DNA from: Chloroflexota bacterium
GTDB taxonomy: Bacteria; Chloroflexota; UBA11872
Assembly: GCA_026707185.1 (NCBI GenBank)
Contig: JAPOXI010000100.1
Span: 1 to 21,782, forward strand
DNA: 21,782 nt
Direction of reading: 5' to 3'
The translations under genes and the position numbers were made by a program. The notes under the pieces were generated by a model. That model had not been told where the DNA came from, searched no databases, and saw only the letters and a program-made list of their open reading frames with translations. Shown piece by piece: positions 13,965 to 21,782 of the stretch (within the stretch, counting starts at the first letter, position 1; each line of letters begins with the position of its first letter).

Positions 13965-15470
13965 ATGCTGTCCACTGCACCGTTCCGCACGGACGTATGC
14001 GCCTGGGCGCTCGAGCAACTGCGCGCCGGCCGTGGCGCCCCCGTCTTCCGCGACCTCCCCGCCGACCTCGACACCCCCGTAGCCGCCTACCTCAAGCTCC
14101 GTGGCGACGGCCCCTCGTTCCTCCTGGAGAGCGTTGAGCGCGGCGAATCCGTCGGACGCTACTCCTTCGTGGGAGGCGGCCCACGTGCCGTCGCCCGCCT
14201 GCGCGACGGCCAGGCCACTGTGGTGAACGGCAGCTCGAGCCCCGAGACACTGGGCTACACCGACCCATTGAACTTCATCGCCGGCCTCCAGCACCCATTC
14301 CCCATTGCCACGCATCCCGACCTGCCACCGTTTCAGGGCGGCGCGGTCGGCTATCTCACGTACGACGTAGCGGCGGACTTCGAACGCCTGCCGATTCCCG
14401 AGCGGGACACCCTCAGAGTGCCCGACGCCGTCTTCATGTTTTGCGACGACCTGGTCGTCTTCGACCACGTCACACAGGTGTTGCGCCTCGTGACGCTCGC
14501 GCACCCCGCCGACGATCCCCAAGCCGCGCTGGCCGCTGCCGAGAACCGACTGGATCGGCTCGCGCAACGACTCGATGGCCCCTATGCCGCGCCGCCGCCT
14601 CTTCCTGGCTCGAACGGCGAAGGCGCTTCCCAGAGCATGACCCAGGCCGAATTCGAGGACTGCGTTCGCAAAGCCAAGGAATACGTTGCCGCCGGCGACA
14701 TCATCCAGGTCGTGCCCTCGATTCGATTCAGCCGCTCCCTCAGCGTCGATGCCTTCCAGGTCTACCGCCATCTGCGTCGCGTCAACCCTTCCCCCTACAT
14801 GTTTTACCTCGACTGCGGCGATCTCCAGTTGGCCGGCGCATCCCCCGAAATGCTCCTCCAGGCGGTCGACGGTCGGGCCAGAACCCGTCCCATCGCCGGC
14901 ACGCGTCCCCGCGGCGCAACACCCGACCAGGAAGCCGAACTCGAACGCGATCTTCTCGCCGACCCCAAGGAATGCGCCGAGCACGTCATGCTCGTCGACC
15001 TCGGCCGCAACGATCTCGGTCGCGTCTCCAGGCCCGGCACGGTCAACGTTGATGACCTCATGATCGTCGAGCGCTTCTCGCACGTCATGCACATCGTCAG
15101 CGACGTAAGCGGCCAGCTCGATCCGCGGTACCGCGGGGTCGATGCCCTGCGCGCCTGCTTCCCGGCCGGCACCCTCAGCGGCGCGCCCAAGATTCGTGCC
15201 ATGGAAATCATCGCCGAGCTCGAGGACCTTCGACGCGGTCCCTATGGCGGCGCCGTCGGCTACATCAGCCACTCCGGCGACATGGACACCGCCATCACCA
15301 TTCGCACACTGCTGGCCCACGACGGCCGCGCCCATGTCCAGGCCGGCGCGGGCATCGTGGCCGACTCGGTGCCGGCAACCGAATACCAGGAATGCGTTGA
15401 CAAGGCTCGCGCCGTACTACAGGCCATCGAACTCGCGGAGGAGGCGGCTCGTGCTGCTCGTCCTGGATAA
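13965..15470 (+). CDS. trpE: Anthranilate synthase component I
   Basis: TrpE makes anthranilate from chorismate, using ammonia from TrpG; it is the first committed step to tryptophan. The 501-residue length is normal. The N-terminal LLES (53-56) with GRYSF (64-68) forms the tryptophan feedback pocket, so allosteric inhibition is likely kept. The C-terminal chorismate-binding half shows IIQVVPSIRFSR, PIAGTRPRG, DLGRNDLGRV, FPAGTLSGAPK and GAGIVADSVP in the family order. It has only one Trp residue. Where many TrpEs read KWGRYSF, this one has SVGRYSF. It is the first gene after the T-box, and its 3' end overlaps trpG by 20 bases. Confidence 0.97.
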   Translation: MLSTAPFRTDVCAWALEQLRAGRGAPVFRDLPADLDTPVAAYLKLRGDGPSFLLESVERGESVGRYSFVGGGPRAVARLRDGQATVVNGSSSPETLGYTDPLNFIAGLQHPFPIATHPDLPPFQGGAVGYLTYDVAADFERLPIPERDTLRVPDAVFMFCDDLVVFDHVTQVLRLVTLAHPADDPQAALAAAENRLDRLAQRLDGPYAAPPPLPGSNGEGASQSMTQAEFEDCVRKAKEYVAAGDIIQVVPSIRFSRSLSVDAFQVYRHLRRVNPSPYMFYLDCGDLQLAGASPEMLLQAVDGRARTRPIAGTRPRGATPDQEAELERDLLADPKECAEHVMLVDLGRNDLGRVSRPGTVNVDDLMIVERFSHVMHIVSDVSGQLDPRYRGVDALRACFPAGTLSGAPKIRAMEIIAELEDLRRGPYGGAVGYISHSGDMDTAITIRTLLAHDGRAHVQAGAGIVADSVPATEYQECVDKARAVLQAIELAEEAARAARPG

Positions 15471-16035
15471 CTACGACTCGTTTACCTACAACCTTGTGCA
15501 GTACCTCCAGGTCCTGCAGCCGGACGTCACGGTCTATCGCAACGATGTGATTTCCGTCGACGACGTCAAGGCCATGGCGCCGGACGCCATCGTCGTCTCA
15601 CCCGGTCCGTGCACCCCGCATGAGGCTGGAATCTCCGTCGGTCTCATCCGCGAACTCGGCCCCACCGTGCCCACCCTGGGAGTCTGCCTCGGTCACCAGG
15701 CCATCGGCGCGGCCTTCGGCGGCCAGGTGGTGCGCGCCCCAGTGCTCATGCACGGAAAAACCTCGCCCATTGCCCACGACGGCCGCCGCCTCTTCGCTGA
15801 CCTCCCCAATCCATTCCAGGCCACCCGCTACCACTCCTTGATCGTGGCCCGCGACAGTCTTCCGGAAGAGCTCGAAGTCACGGCCGAGAGCCCGGACGGG
15901 CTTATCATGGGAGTGCAGCATCGTTCGCACCCCATCTATGGCGTGCAGTTCCACCCGGAATCGATCTTGACCGCCGCTGGACCCGCGCTCTTGCGGAACT
16001 TTCTTCGGTTGGCCGATGTACCGGTGGCCGCATGA
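15451..16035 (+). CDS. trpG: Anthranilate synthase component II (glutamine amidotransferase)
   Basis: TrpG hydrolyses glutamine and channels ammonia to TrpE. It is a 194-residue class I amidotransferase with nucleophile Cys79 in GVCLGHQ and the His168/Glu170 pair in FHPES. SPGPCTPHEAG is the oxyanion-side block. I take the GTG at 15451, inside the end of trpE, because GGAGGAGG lies 6 bases upstream and the product then begins MLLVLDNYDSF, as in the family. A longer frame starting at 15142 reads through trpE and is not real. It contains no Trp residue. Its stop overlaps the trpD start as ATGA. Confidence 0.96.
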   Translation: MLLVLDNYDSFTYNLVQYLQVLQPDVTVYRNDVISVDDVKAMAPDAIVVSPGPCTPHEAGISVGLIRELGPTVPTLGVCLGHQAIGAAFGGQVVRAPVLMHGKTSPIAHDGRRLFADLPNPFQATRYHSLIVARDSLPEELEVTAESPDGLIMGVQHRSHPIYGVQFHPESILTAAGPALLRNFLRLADVPVAA

Positions 16036-17057
16036 TTGCCGAGGCCATCCGTTCGGTTGTTGATGGCGATGACCTCGAGCGGGCGACAGCGGCCAGCCTT
16101 ATGGACGCGATTCTCGAAGATGAGATGACGCCTGCCCAGTTTGGCGCCTTCGTCACCGCGCTGCGCTTCAAGGGTGAGACGGCCGCCGAAATCGCGGGCT
16201 TCGCCGCCAGCATGACCCGCCACGCGCTGAGCGTCCACGTCGACAGCGCCGCGCTCGTCGACACCTGCGGCACCGGCGGCGGCCGCACGCGTTGGGTGGG
16301 AGTGTCAACCGCTGCCGCCTTCGTTGCCGCGGGTGCAGGTGCCGTGGTCGCCAAGCATGGCAACCGCGGAGTCACCCGCCCCGCCGGCAGTGGCGACGTG
16401 CTTGAGGCGCTCGGCGTCAACCTCATGGCCGGGCCGGACCTGGTGGCGCAAGCACTCGACGAAGCCCGTGTCGCCTTTATGTTTGCGCAGGCCTTCCATC
16501 CCGCCATGCGCTTCGCCGCTCCGCTGCGTCGCGAAATCGGCATTCGCACCGTCTTCAATATTCTCGGCCCGCTCACCAATCCCGCCGGCGCCCAGCGGCG
16601 CCTGCTTGGAGTTGGAGATCCTGCGCTCGCCCCCACCATCGCCGAATCGCTGCGACTCTTGGGAATCAGCCGCGCGCTCGTGGTCCATGGACACGAAGGC
16701 GTGGACGAAATCTCCCTCACCCGGTCAACCCATGTCTTCGAAGTTGGCGACGGCACGGTGACCGAGTACGACCTCGCGCCGTCGGACTTTGGACTTCCAC
16801 GCGTAGACGCCGGCGAACTTGCAACGCACGATGCCCGGATCGTGGCCGATCTCACCCGCGAGCTGCTGGCAGGCGCGCACACCGGCCCGCGGCGTGACAT
16901 CGTCTTGGCCAACGCATCCGGCGCACTCGTCGCCGCCGGCATCGCCTCGGACTGGCGTGACGGCGTCGCCCGAGCCTCCGACGCCATCGCCAGCGGCGCG
17001 GCCCTCGCCTGCCTCGACCGGCTCATCGAAGTCTCGAACAGGAGCGACGGAGCGTAG
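16032..17057 (+). CDS. trpD: Anthranilate phosphoribosyltransferase with altered PRPP loop
   Basis: TrpD joins anthranilate to PRPP. The 341-residue protein has the family's helical N-terminal domain and alpha/beta domain, with KHGNR (108-112), GSGDVLEALG, AFHPAMR, RTVFNILGPLTNPA and the Mg-binding Asp225-Glu226 in GVDEIS. The PRPP loop is unusual. Where most TrpDs read GTGGDGxxTFNxST, here residues 80-93 read GTGGGRTRWVGVST: the conserved Asp is Gly84 and the conserved Asn is Gly90, while Ser92 and Thr93 remain. Position in the operon and the rest of the sequence make TrpD secure; whether activity is lowered is unknown. It overlaps trpG by 4 bases. Confidence 0.94.
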   Translation: MIAEAIRSVVDGDDLERATAASLMDAILEDEMTPAQFGAFVTALRFKGETAAEIAGFAASMTRHALSVHVDSAALVDTCGTGGGRTRWVGVSTAAAFVAAGAGAVVAKHGNRGVTRPAGSGDVLEALGVNLMAGPDLVAQALDEARVAFMFAQAFHPAMRFAAPLRREIGIRTVFNILGPLTNPAGAQRRLLGVGDPALAPTIAESLRLLGISRALVVHGHEGVDEISLTRSTHVFEVGDGTVTEYDLAPSDFGLPRVDAGELATHDARIVADLTRELLAGAHTGPRRDIVLANASGALVAAGIASDWRDGVARASDAIASGAALACLDRLIEVSNRSDGA

Positions 17058-17060
17058 GTC

Positions 17061-17840
17061 GTGATCCTCGACGACATTGTCGCCAGGAAGCGCATCGACG
17101 TGGCGGCCCGTGCGGAGCACGCCAATCTGGCCGAGCTCGAGACCAGTCTTGCGCAACGCCCACCCAAGCGCTCGCTGTGGCACGCACTTGACGAGGAGGG
17201 CGTCGGCGTGATGGCGGAAATCAAGCGGCGCTCGCCCTCCGCCGGCGTCTTCGCCAAGAACGTCGATCCCGCCGCTTGGGCGGCCCGCTACCAGGACGGA
17301 GGGGCCATCGGCATTTCCGTCCTCACCGACGAACCCTTCTTCGGCGGCACCCATGCCGACCTGCGTGCGGCGCGCGCCGCGGCGGATCTGCCCGTTCTGC
17401 AAAAAGACTTCGTCATCAATGACTATCAGATCTTTGAGGCCGCGGCCGCCGGAGCCGACGCCGTGCTGCTCATAACCGGCCTGACGCTCGATCAGGACCT
17501 CGCGGCGCAGATTACGCTTGTGCATCGGCTTGAGATGGAAGCCCTTGTTGAGATCCACACCGAGGAAGAGCTTGACGAAGCCCTCTTGGCCGGCGCCCGC
17601 ATCATCGGCATCAATAACCGCAACCTGCGCGAGTTCACAACCGATCTCGCCGTCACTGAGGAACTCTGCAAGCTGATTCCCGAAGAAATCACGGTCGTGA
17701 GCGAAAGCGGCGTCCACACCGCCCACGACGTCGAGCGGCTGGCCGCCGCCGGCGTCAGCGGCGTTCTCGTCGGCGAGTCGATCATGAAGGCCGACGACCC
17801 GCGGGCACAGCTCCGCATGTTGGTCGAGGCCGGCGAGTAG
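17061..17840 (+). CDS. trpC: Indole-3-glycerol-phosphate synthase
   Basis: TrpC closes the indole ring of 1-(o-carboxyphenylamino)-1-deoxyribulose-5-phosphate. The 259-residue TIM barrel has Glu53 and Lys55 in AEIKRRSPS, the general-acid Lys115 in VLQKDFVI, Glu164 in ALVEIH, Asn185 and Asn188 in GINNRNL, and the phosphate-binding SESG and GVLVGESIM near the end. All catalytic residues are present. It starts with GTG 3 bases after the trpD stop. It is a separate gene here, not fused to trpF as in enteric bacteria. Confidence 0.96.
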   Translation: MILDDIVARKRIDVAARAEHANLAELETSLAQRPPKRSLWHALDEEGVGVMAEIKRRSPSAGVFAKNVDPAAWAARYQDGGAIGISVLTDEPFFGGTHADLRAARAAADLPVLQKDFVINDYQIFEAAAAGADAVLLITGLTLDQDLAAQITLVHRLEMEALVEIHTEEELDEALLAGARIIGINNRNLREFTTDLAVTEELCKLIPEEITVVSESGVHTAHDVERLAAAGVSGVLVGESIMKADDPRAQLRMLVEAGE

Positions 17841-17847
17841 CTCGTTC

Positions 17848-18465
17848 ATGCTCGTCAAGATCTGCGGGCTCCTGGAACCAGCCGACGCCCACGTCGCCGT
17901 GGCGGCCGGTGCCGACATGGTGAGCGTCATCTTTGCTCCCGCCCGTCGCCGCCGAACGCTCGCACAGGCCCGCGCCATCTTCGACACCGCCCCACCGCAT
18001 GTGGAACGCGTCGGCGTTTTCGTCAATGCGCCGCAGGCAGAGGTCGACGAAGTCATCGACGCCTGCAAACTCGACCGCGTGCAGCTCTCCGGTGCCGAGG
18101 CGCCGGCCTACTGCCGGACCTTCGGCGAACGCGCCATCAAGACTCTCCGGCTTCCCAACGACCGCGGCGAGTTTCCGAAGTTCCAGGTTCCGCTGTTTCA
18201 TCTCGACGCCCTCGTCGAAGGACAGGCCGGCGGGACCGGCGAGAGTTGGGATTACTCGCTCGCACGCGACGCGGCCCGCGCCTACCGCGTACTTCTTTCA
18301 GGCGGCTTAGCGCCGGACAACGTAGCCGGCGCCATTCGCGCCACGCATCCCTACGGTGTGGATGTCAGCAGCGGCGTGGAAACCGATCGGCGTAAGGACC
18401 ACGACAAGATTGAACAATTCGTCCGCAACGCCCGCCAAGCCTTCGCGGCGGCTTCAGCCCCATGA
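17848..18465 (+). CDS. trpF: Phosphoribosylanthranilate isomerase
   Basis: TrpF carries out the Amadori rearrangement of phosphoribosylanthranilate, the step between TrpD and TrpC. This 205-residue TIM barrel has catalytic Cys6 in VKICG and catalytic Asp120 in FHLDALVEG, with VQLSG (78-82), LLSGGLAPDN and VDVSSGVE as the expected strand ends and phosphate site. It begins 7 bases after trpC. Its stop overlaps the start of the lipoprotein gene as ATGA, so it is coupled to a non-trp gene. Confidence 0.95.
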   Translation: MLVKICGLLEPADAHVAVAAGADMVSVIFAPARRRRTLAQARAIFDTAPPHVERVGVFVNAPQAEVDEVIDACKLDRVQLSGAEAPAYCRTFGERAIKTLRLPNDRGEFPKFQVPLFHLDALVEGQAGGTGESWDYSLARDAARAYRVLLSGGLAPDNVAGAIRATHPYGVDVSSGVETDRRKDHDKIEQFVRNARQAFAAASAP

Positions 18466-19478
18466 GAAGCCTTCGACTGTTCGTCCTGATCCTGGGGCTC
18501 ATCGGCCTGGCCGCCTGCACTCACGGGCTGCAACTCGAGAATGGCGAACGCCCGGTCCAGCCCGTGACTCGGATCACATTCTTGTTCTCCGAAGGCCAGA
18601 GCGACATTGTCCTGAATGCTCCCGATGCCGTCCCCCAACCCGAGTCCGGCGCCGGCGCGGCCCAGGCGCCCTCGCCCGCCACGGCGCCCACGGTAGCGCC
18701 AACGACTGAGCCCACGCCCTCACAGGCCATGCAAGCAGTGGCCGACCGTGGCGTCACGCCAGCCCAACCGGGCACCACCCCGACCTCGGCGCCCGCAGAA
18801 CCCGCATCCACCGCGGAACCCACGCCCACGGCCGAATCCACGCCGCTTCCCGAGGTCGACATCGCCGCCATCACGGCCAACGAAACCGCCAGGTCGCTCG
18901 TCATTCCGGCGTCCGAGGTAGATCCCGGGCTCGAGACTGCCGACGAGACTTCCGACCCGACCGACTTCCTGTCCGAAGAACTCATGGCCCAATCCGGCCT
19001 GGTGAGCTTTCATGTCACTGGCAGTAGCCGCCAGCCCACCGGCGGGACCGGGGCCGGCCGGCCAGTACAGCTCGTGCAGCGTCTGTTCGTCCACGCCAAT
19101 TCCCAGGGCGCGTCCCGGATGTTCGACGAGCTCGTTGATAGCGCCGCACCCACCTACGCCATCGCTGCCCTGGGCTTCTTCCGACAGTTCTACCCGGACC
19201 TGGAGCCCGGGACCCGCACGTCGGATCAGTTCACGCTGGCCGACCAGAATCGCCTGATTGAGGTTCGTATTGACCCGAAAATCGAACCGGAGGAGCGCGA
19301 GCTTGGTCCAGGAGACCCACACATCTACTACTTGATACTGCGACACGGACGCGTATCCGCCATATTCGAGCTCGTCTACCTGAGCGCCCAGGATCCGGGC
19401 GTCGTCACGATCCTGGGCGAGCGCCTCATCAACCGCATTCCTTCGGATCTCACCGACACCCAACCTTCCAATGCTTGA
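18462..19478 (+). CDS. Predicted lipoprotein inside the trp operon
   Basis: A 338-residue protein of unknown function. Residues 1-18 are a signal peptide (Arg3, Arg5, hydrophobic core) ending in the lipobox LAAC, with lipid-bearing Cys19, the only cysteine. Residues about 55-130 are a Pro/Thr/Ala/Glu-rich linker. Residues about 175-326 look folded: [21 protein letters not shown], then a helical stretch, then [20 protein letters not shown] and a closing helix. This pattern resembles small extracytoplasmic lipoprotein domains of Chloroflexota and Actinobacteria, but I cannot name a family. It overlaps trpF by 4 bases and trpB by 8, so it is built into the operon. It has no Trp at all. Confidence 0.9.
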   Translation: MRSLRLFVLILGLIGLAACTHGLQLENGERPVQPVTRITFLFSEGQSDIVLNAPDAVPQPESGAGAAQAPSPATAPTVAPTTEPTPSQAMQAVADRGVTPAQPGTTPTSAPAEPASTAEPTPTAESTPLPEVDIAAITANETARSLVIPASEVDPGLETADETSDPTDFLSEELMAQSGLVSFHVTGSSRQPTGGTGAGRPVQLVQRLFVHANSQGASRMFDELVDSAAPTYAIAALGFFRQFYPDLEPGTRTSDQFTLADQNRLIEVRIDPKIEPEERELGPGDPHIYYLILRHGRVSAIFELVYLSAQDPGVVTILGERLINRIPSDLTDTQPSNA

Positions 19479-20673
19479 GACCCGCGCGCTGCCCGACGCG
19501 TCCGGCTACTACGGGCCCTTCGGCGGCCGCTACGTGCCCGAGACTCTTGTTGCCGCCCTCGACGAGCTCGAATCGTCCTTTCAGCGCCACCATCGCGATC
19601 CGGCGTTTGTGGACGAACTCGAGGGCCTTCTTCGCCTATACGCCGGTCGCCCCACGCCCACGTACCACGCAGCCCGCCTCGGCCGTGAACTCGGCGGCGC
19701 CCGGATCTACCTGAAGCGCGAAGACCTGGCCCACACTGGCGCCCACAAGATCAACAACGCCCTCGGCCAGGGTCTGCTGGCCCGCGTCAGCGGCAAGCGT
19801 CGGGTCATCGCCGAAACCGGCGCCGGCCAGCACGGCGTCGCGTCGGCCACCGTCTGCGCCATGCTCGGCCTCGACTGCGTCGTCTACATGGGCGAGGAAG
19901 ACGTCCACCGCCAGGCGCTCAACGTCGCGCGCATGCGCACCCTCGGTGCCGAGGTCATATCCGTGACCTCCGGCACCCGCACCCTCAAGGACGCCATCAA
20001 CGAAGCGCTTCGCGACTGGGTCACAAACGTGGAGACGACCTTCTACCTCTTCGGCTCCGCGACTGGCCCACACCCCTATCCGAAAATCGTGCGCGAGTTT
20101 CAGCGCGTCATCGGCCGCGAAGCCCGCGCCCAGATCCAGGACCTCGCCGGCGGCCTGCCCAACACCGTGATCGCTTGCGTCAACGGCGGCAGCAACGCCA
20201 TTGGGATGTTCTCCGCATTTATCGACGACCCCGACGTCGCGCTGATCGGCGTCGAAGCCGGCGGCCGCGGCGGCGATCAGGGCAACCATGCGGCCACCGT
20301 CGAGAGCGGGACTCCCGGAATCCTTCACGGCGCCCGCAGTCTTCTCCTTCAGGACGAAGGAGGGCAGATCATTGGAACGCACAGCATCGCGGCCGGCCTC
20401 GACTATCCGGGCGTGGGGCCCGAACTCGCCTACCTTCACCATGTCGGGAGGGCGGACTTCGTCACGTGTGGTGACGCCGACGCAATGGAGGCCCTTCAAC
20501 TGCTGGCCCGAACGGAGGGCATAATTCCAGCCCTCGAGAGCGCGCACGCCGTGGCCGGCGCGATCCGGATGGCATCCCGGAAAAGCAGTGATCACGTCAT
20601 CCTGGTCAATCTCTCGGGACGCGGCGACAAGGACATGGAAACCATCGCCGCCGAACTCGGTGCCCGCGAATGA
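19471..20673 (+). CDS. trpB: Tryptophan synthase beta subunit
   Basis: TrpB condenses indole with serine using PLP. The 400-residue protein has the PLP Lys93 in [17 protein letters not shown] at the N-terminus, AETGAGQHG, and the phosphate-binding VNGGSNAIG where most TrpBs read VGGGSNAIG (one Gly to Asn change). The C-terminal LSGRGDKD is intact. It is the TrpB1 type that pairs with TrpA, consistent with the adjacent trpA gene. The ATG lies inside the end of the lipoprotein gene, and its stop overlaps trpA as ATGA. It contains one Trp residue. Confidence 0.97.
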   Translation: MLETRALPDASGYYGPFGGRYVPETLVAALDELESSFQRHHRDPAFVDELEGLLRLYAGRPTPTYHAARLGRELGGARIYLKREDLAHTGAHKINNALGQGLLARVSGKRRVIAETGAGQHGVASATVCAMLGLDCVVYMGEEDVHRQALNVARMRTLGAEVISVTSGTRTLKDAINEALRDWVTNVETTFYLFGSATGPHPYPKIVREFQRVIGREARAQIQDLAGGLPNTVIACVNGGSNAIGMFSAFIDDPDVALIGVEAGGRGGDQGNHAATVESGTPGILHGARSLLLQDEGGQIIGTHSIAAGLDYPGVGPELAYLHHVGRADFVTCGDADAMEALQLLARTEGIIPALESAHAVAGAIRMASRKSSDHVILVNLSGRGDKDMETIAAELGARE

Positions 20674-21458
20674 ATCGCATCGACGCGTCCTTCATTTCGG
20701 CACGAGCCGATTCGCGCCTCGTCCTGGCCCCCTACGTCACCGTCGGCTACCCAACACGTGAATCCGCGGTCGAATTGGCACTCGCCTACGTTGAAGCCGG
20801 TGCGGACATGCTCGAGATCGGCATGCCCTTCAGCGATCCCATCGCCGACGGCCCCACGGTGCAACTGGCCTCACAGATCGCGCTGGAAGGAGGCGTCTGG
20901 CTCGAGGACGCCTTCAACATGATCGAGCGGATTCGTTCGCAGACCGACATACCGTTGGTCCCCATGGGCTACGCAAACCCGTTCATGCAGTTCGGCTTTG
21001 GCTCGCTGGCACGCGAGCTTGCGGCAGCCGGAGCCGACGGATTGATTGTTCCTGACGTCCTGCCGGAGCACGCCGACGACATCGAGGCCGCGAATGCCGA
21101 GCATGGCCTCTACCTCATCCGATTTGCGGCCCCGACCACGCCGCCTCAGCGACTGCGGCACGTCGGCCGCGGGGCGAAGGGCTTCATCTACTGCGTCAGC
21201 GTCACCGGCGTCACCGGCAGCCGCGCGCGGCTCGCCGACAACCTTCCGGCCTACCTCGCTCGTGTGGGAAAGGCCACCGATGTCCCGCGCGTCGTCGGCT
21301 TCGGCATCTCCAAACCAGAGCACCTGCGCGCACTGCACGGTCGCGCCGAAGGCGCCATCGTCGCCAGCGCGCTGATTGACATCGTGCAGGCCAGCCCGCC
21401 GGGTGAAGGCGTCGAAGCCGCCGCCGCCCATGTCAGGAATCTGGCGGCCGCCGCATGA
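20670..21458 (+). CDS. trpA: Tryptophan synthase alpha subunit
   Basis: TrpA splits indole-3-glycerol phosphate and passes indole through a tunnel to TrpB. The 262-residue TIM barrel has both catalytic acids at canonical positions: Glu49 in [10 protein letters not shown] and Asp60 in [36 protein letters not shown] and GFGISKPEH are the remaining family blocks. It ends the set of tryptophan genes. Its stop overlaps the start of an alpha/beta hydrolase gene as ATGA, so the transcript continues. Confidence 0.97.
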   Translation: MNRIDASFISARADSRLVLAPYVTVGYPTRESAVELALAYVEAGADMLEIGMPFSDPIADGPTVQLASQIALEGGVWLEDAFNMIERIRSQTDIPLVPMGYANPFMQFGFGSLARELAAAGADGLIVPDVLPEHADDIEAANAEHGLYLIRFAAPTTPPQRLRHVGRGAKGFIYCVSVTGVTGSRARLADNLPAYLARVGKATDVPRVVGFGISKPEHLRALHGRAEGAIVASALIDIVQASPPGEGVEAAAAHVRNLAAAA

Positions 21459-21782
21459 CCCGCCTCATCCTCCTCGGCCTCGGCCTCACCGTAGCCGCGT
21501 ACGTCCTGATCGTCGTGCGTACCGCCTGGGTCATCGTCCACCCGAACCGGCGATGGCGCCCGACCGACTGGGAACCTCAGCCCCTCAACCCGGCGCGCGT
21601 GCACTTCCGGTCAGCCGACGGCACCCGCCTCGCCGGCTGGATCAAGCCGCACGACAACCCCATCGCCACCGTGATCCTCGTCCACGGTCTCGGCGTCAAT
21701 CACACCGTGCTGGCCAACCGCGCCTACCGCCTCTGGCAGCGCCGCTTCTCGGTCATGCTCCTCGACTTCCGCGCCTGCGGCG
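21455..21782 (+). CDS. Alpha/beta hydrolase with N-terminal membrane anchor (3' end cut off by window edge)
   Basis: The frame starts at ATG 21455, overlapping the trpA stop by 4 bases, and runs off the window after 109 codons. Residues about 3-24 form a hydrophobic membrane anchor or uncleaved signal. Then RVHFRSADGTRLAGWIKP leads into ATVILVHGLG, the oxyanion-hole HG of the alpha/beta hydrolase fold, and FSVMLLDFRACG, the next strand with its usual DxRxxG. The nucleophile elbow lies outside the window. It carries five Trp in 109 residues, unlike the trp enzymes before it, so its link to the pathway may be only transcriptional. Confidence 0.85.
   Translation, partial: MTRLILLGLGLTVAAYVLIVVRTAWVIVHPNRRWRPTDWEPQPLNPARVHFRSADGTRLAGWIKPHDNPIATVILVHGLGVNHTVLANRAYRLWQRRFSVMLLDFRACG

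Noticed and set aside
13650..15335. A 561-codon minus-strand open frame opposite trpE
   Set aside because: It lies wholly antisense to the T-box and trpE, both of which have strong motif support. Long antisense frames are expected in GC-rich DNA with biased third positions, and its product has no domain pattern.
15142..16035. A longer trpG with about 100 extra N-terminal residues
   Set aside because: The extra part is an out-of-frame reading of trpE, rich in Pro and Arg. The GTG at 15451 has a good ribosome site and gives the family N-terminus.
1..21782. Mobile elements, CRISPR arrays, rRNA or tRNA genes, including a tRNA-Sec beside selA
   Set aside because: I saw no transposase or integrase motif, no spaced repeats and no cloverleaf-like stretch. 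The 72-base gap next to selA is too short for tRNA-Sec.

Overview
The window is GC-rich bacterial DNA packed with genes in two blocks. It carries no mobile element, CRISPR array, rRNA or tRNA that I can see. Start codons are often GTG or TTG and neighbouring genes usually overlap by a few bases. A terminator-type T-box in a high-GC genome, the archaeal-type phosphoglycerate mutase with a MADL-like N-terminus, and a C-rich third codon position fit a Chloroflexota (Dehalococcoidia/SAR202-like) bacterium. That placement is inference, not proof.

Left block (1-9651). A cut-off FAD-dependent oxidoreductase on the minus strand (1-784) diverges from a small plus-strand cupin (902-1282). The rest is one long minus-strand run read from 9651 down to 1308: phosphoglycerate mutase (apgM), selenocysteine synthase (selA), a two-helix membrane protein, a DUF72 protein, then a sugar or sugar-acid cluster made of a 2-hydroxyacid-dehydrogenase homologue, an FGGY kinase, a class II aldolase, a small orphan protein and an SDR epimerase/reductase. 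Kinase plus class II aldolase suggests phosphorylation and then retro-aldol cleavage of an unidentified sugar. The dehydrogenase homologue has lost two of its three catalytic residues.

Middle (9846-13575). mnmA (tRNA 2-thiouridylase) is translationally coupled to a small zinc-ribbon protein. That pair converges on, and overlaps, two tandem family-2 glycosyltransferases on the minus strand. A TIM-barrel sugar-phosphate isomerase/epimerase-like gene diverges from them.

Right block (13628-21782). This is a complete tryptophan operon: a sigma-70-type promoter, a tryptophan T-box leader (specifier UGG; acceptor-binding bulge UGGC matching a G73 discriminator) with an intrinsic terminator, then trpE-trpG-trpD-trpC-trpF, a predicted lipoprotein, trpB-trpA and the start of an alpha/beta hydrolase. 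Uncharged tRNA-Trp should stabilise the antiterminator and turn the operon on. Most junctions are ATGA-type overlaps. The points most worth a second look are the lipoprotein welded between trpF and trpB, the very low tryptophan content of the operon's products (8 Trp in about 2500 residues, none in the lipoprotein), and the altered PRPP-binding loop of TrpD.
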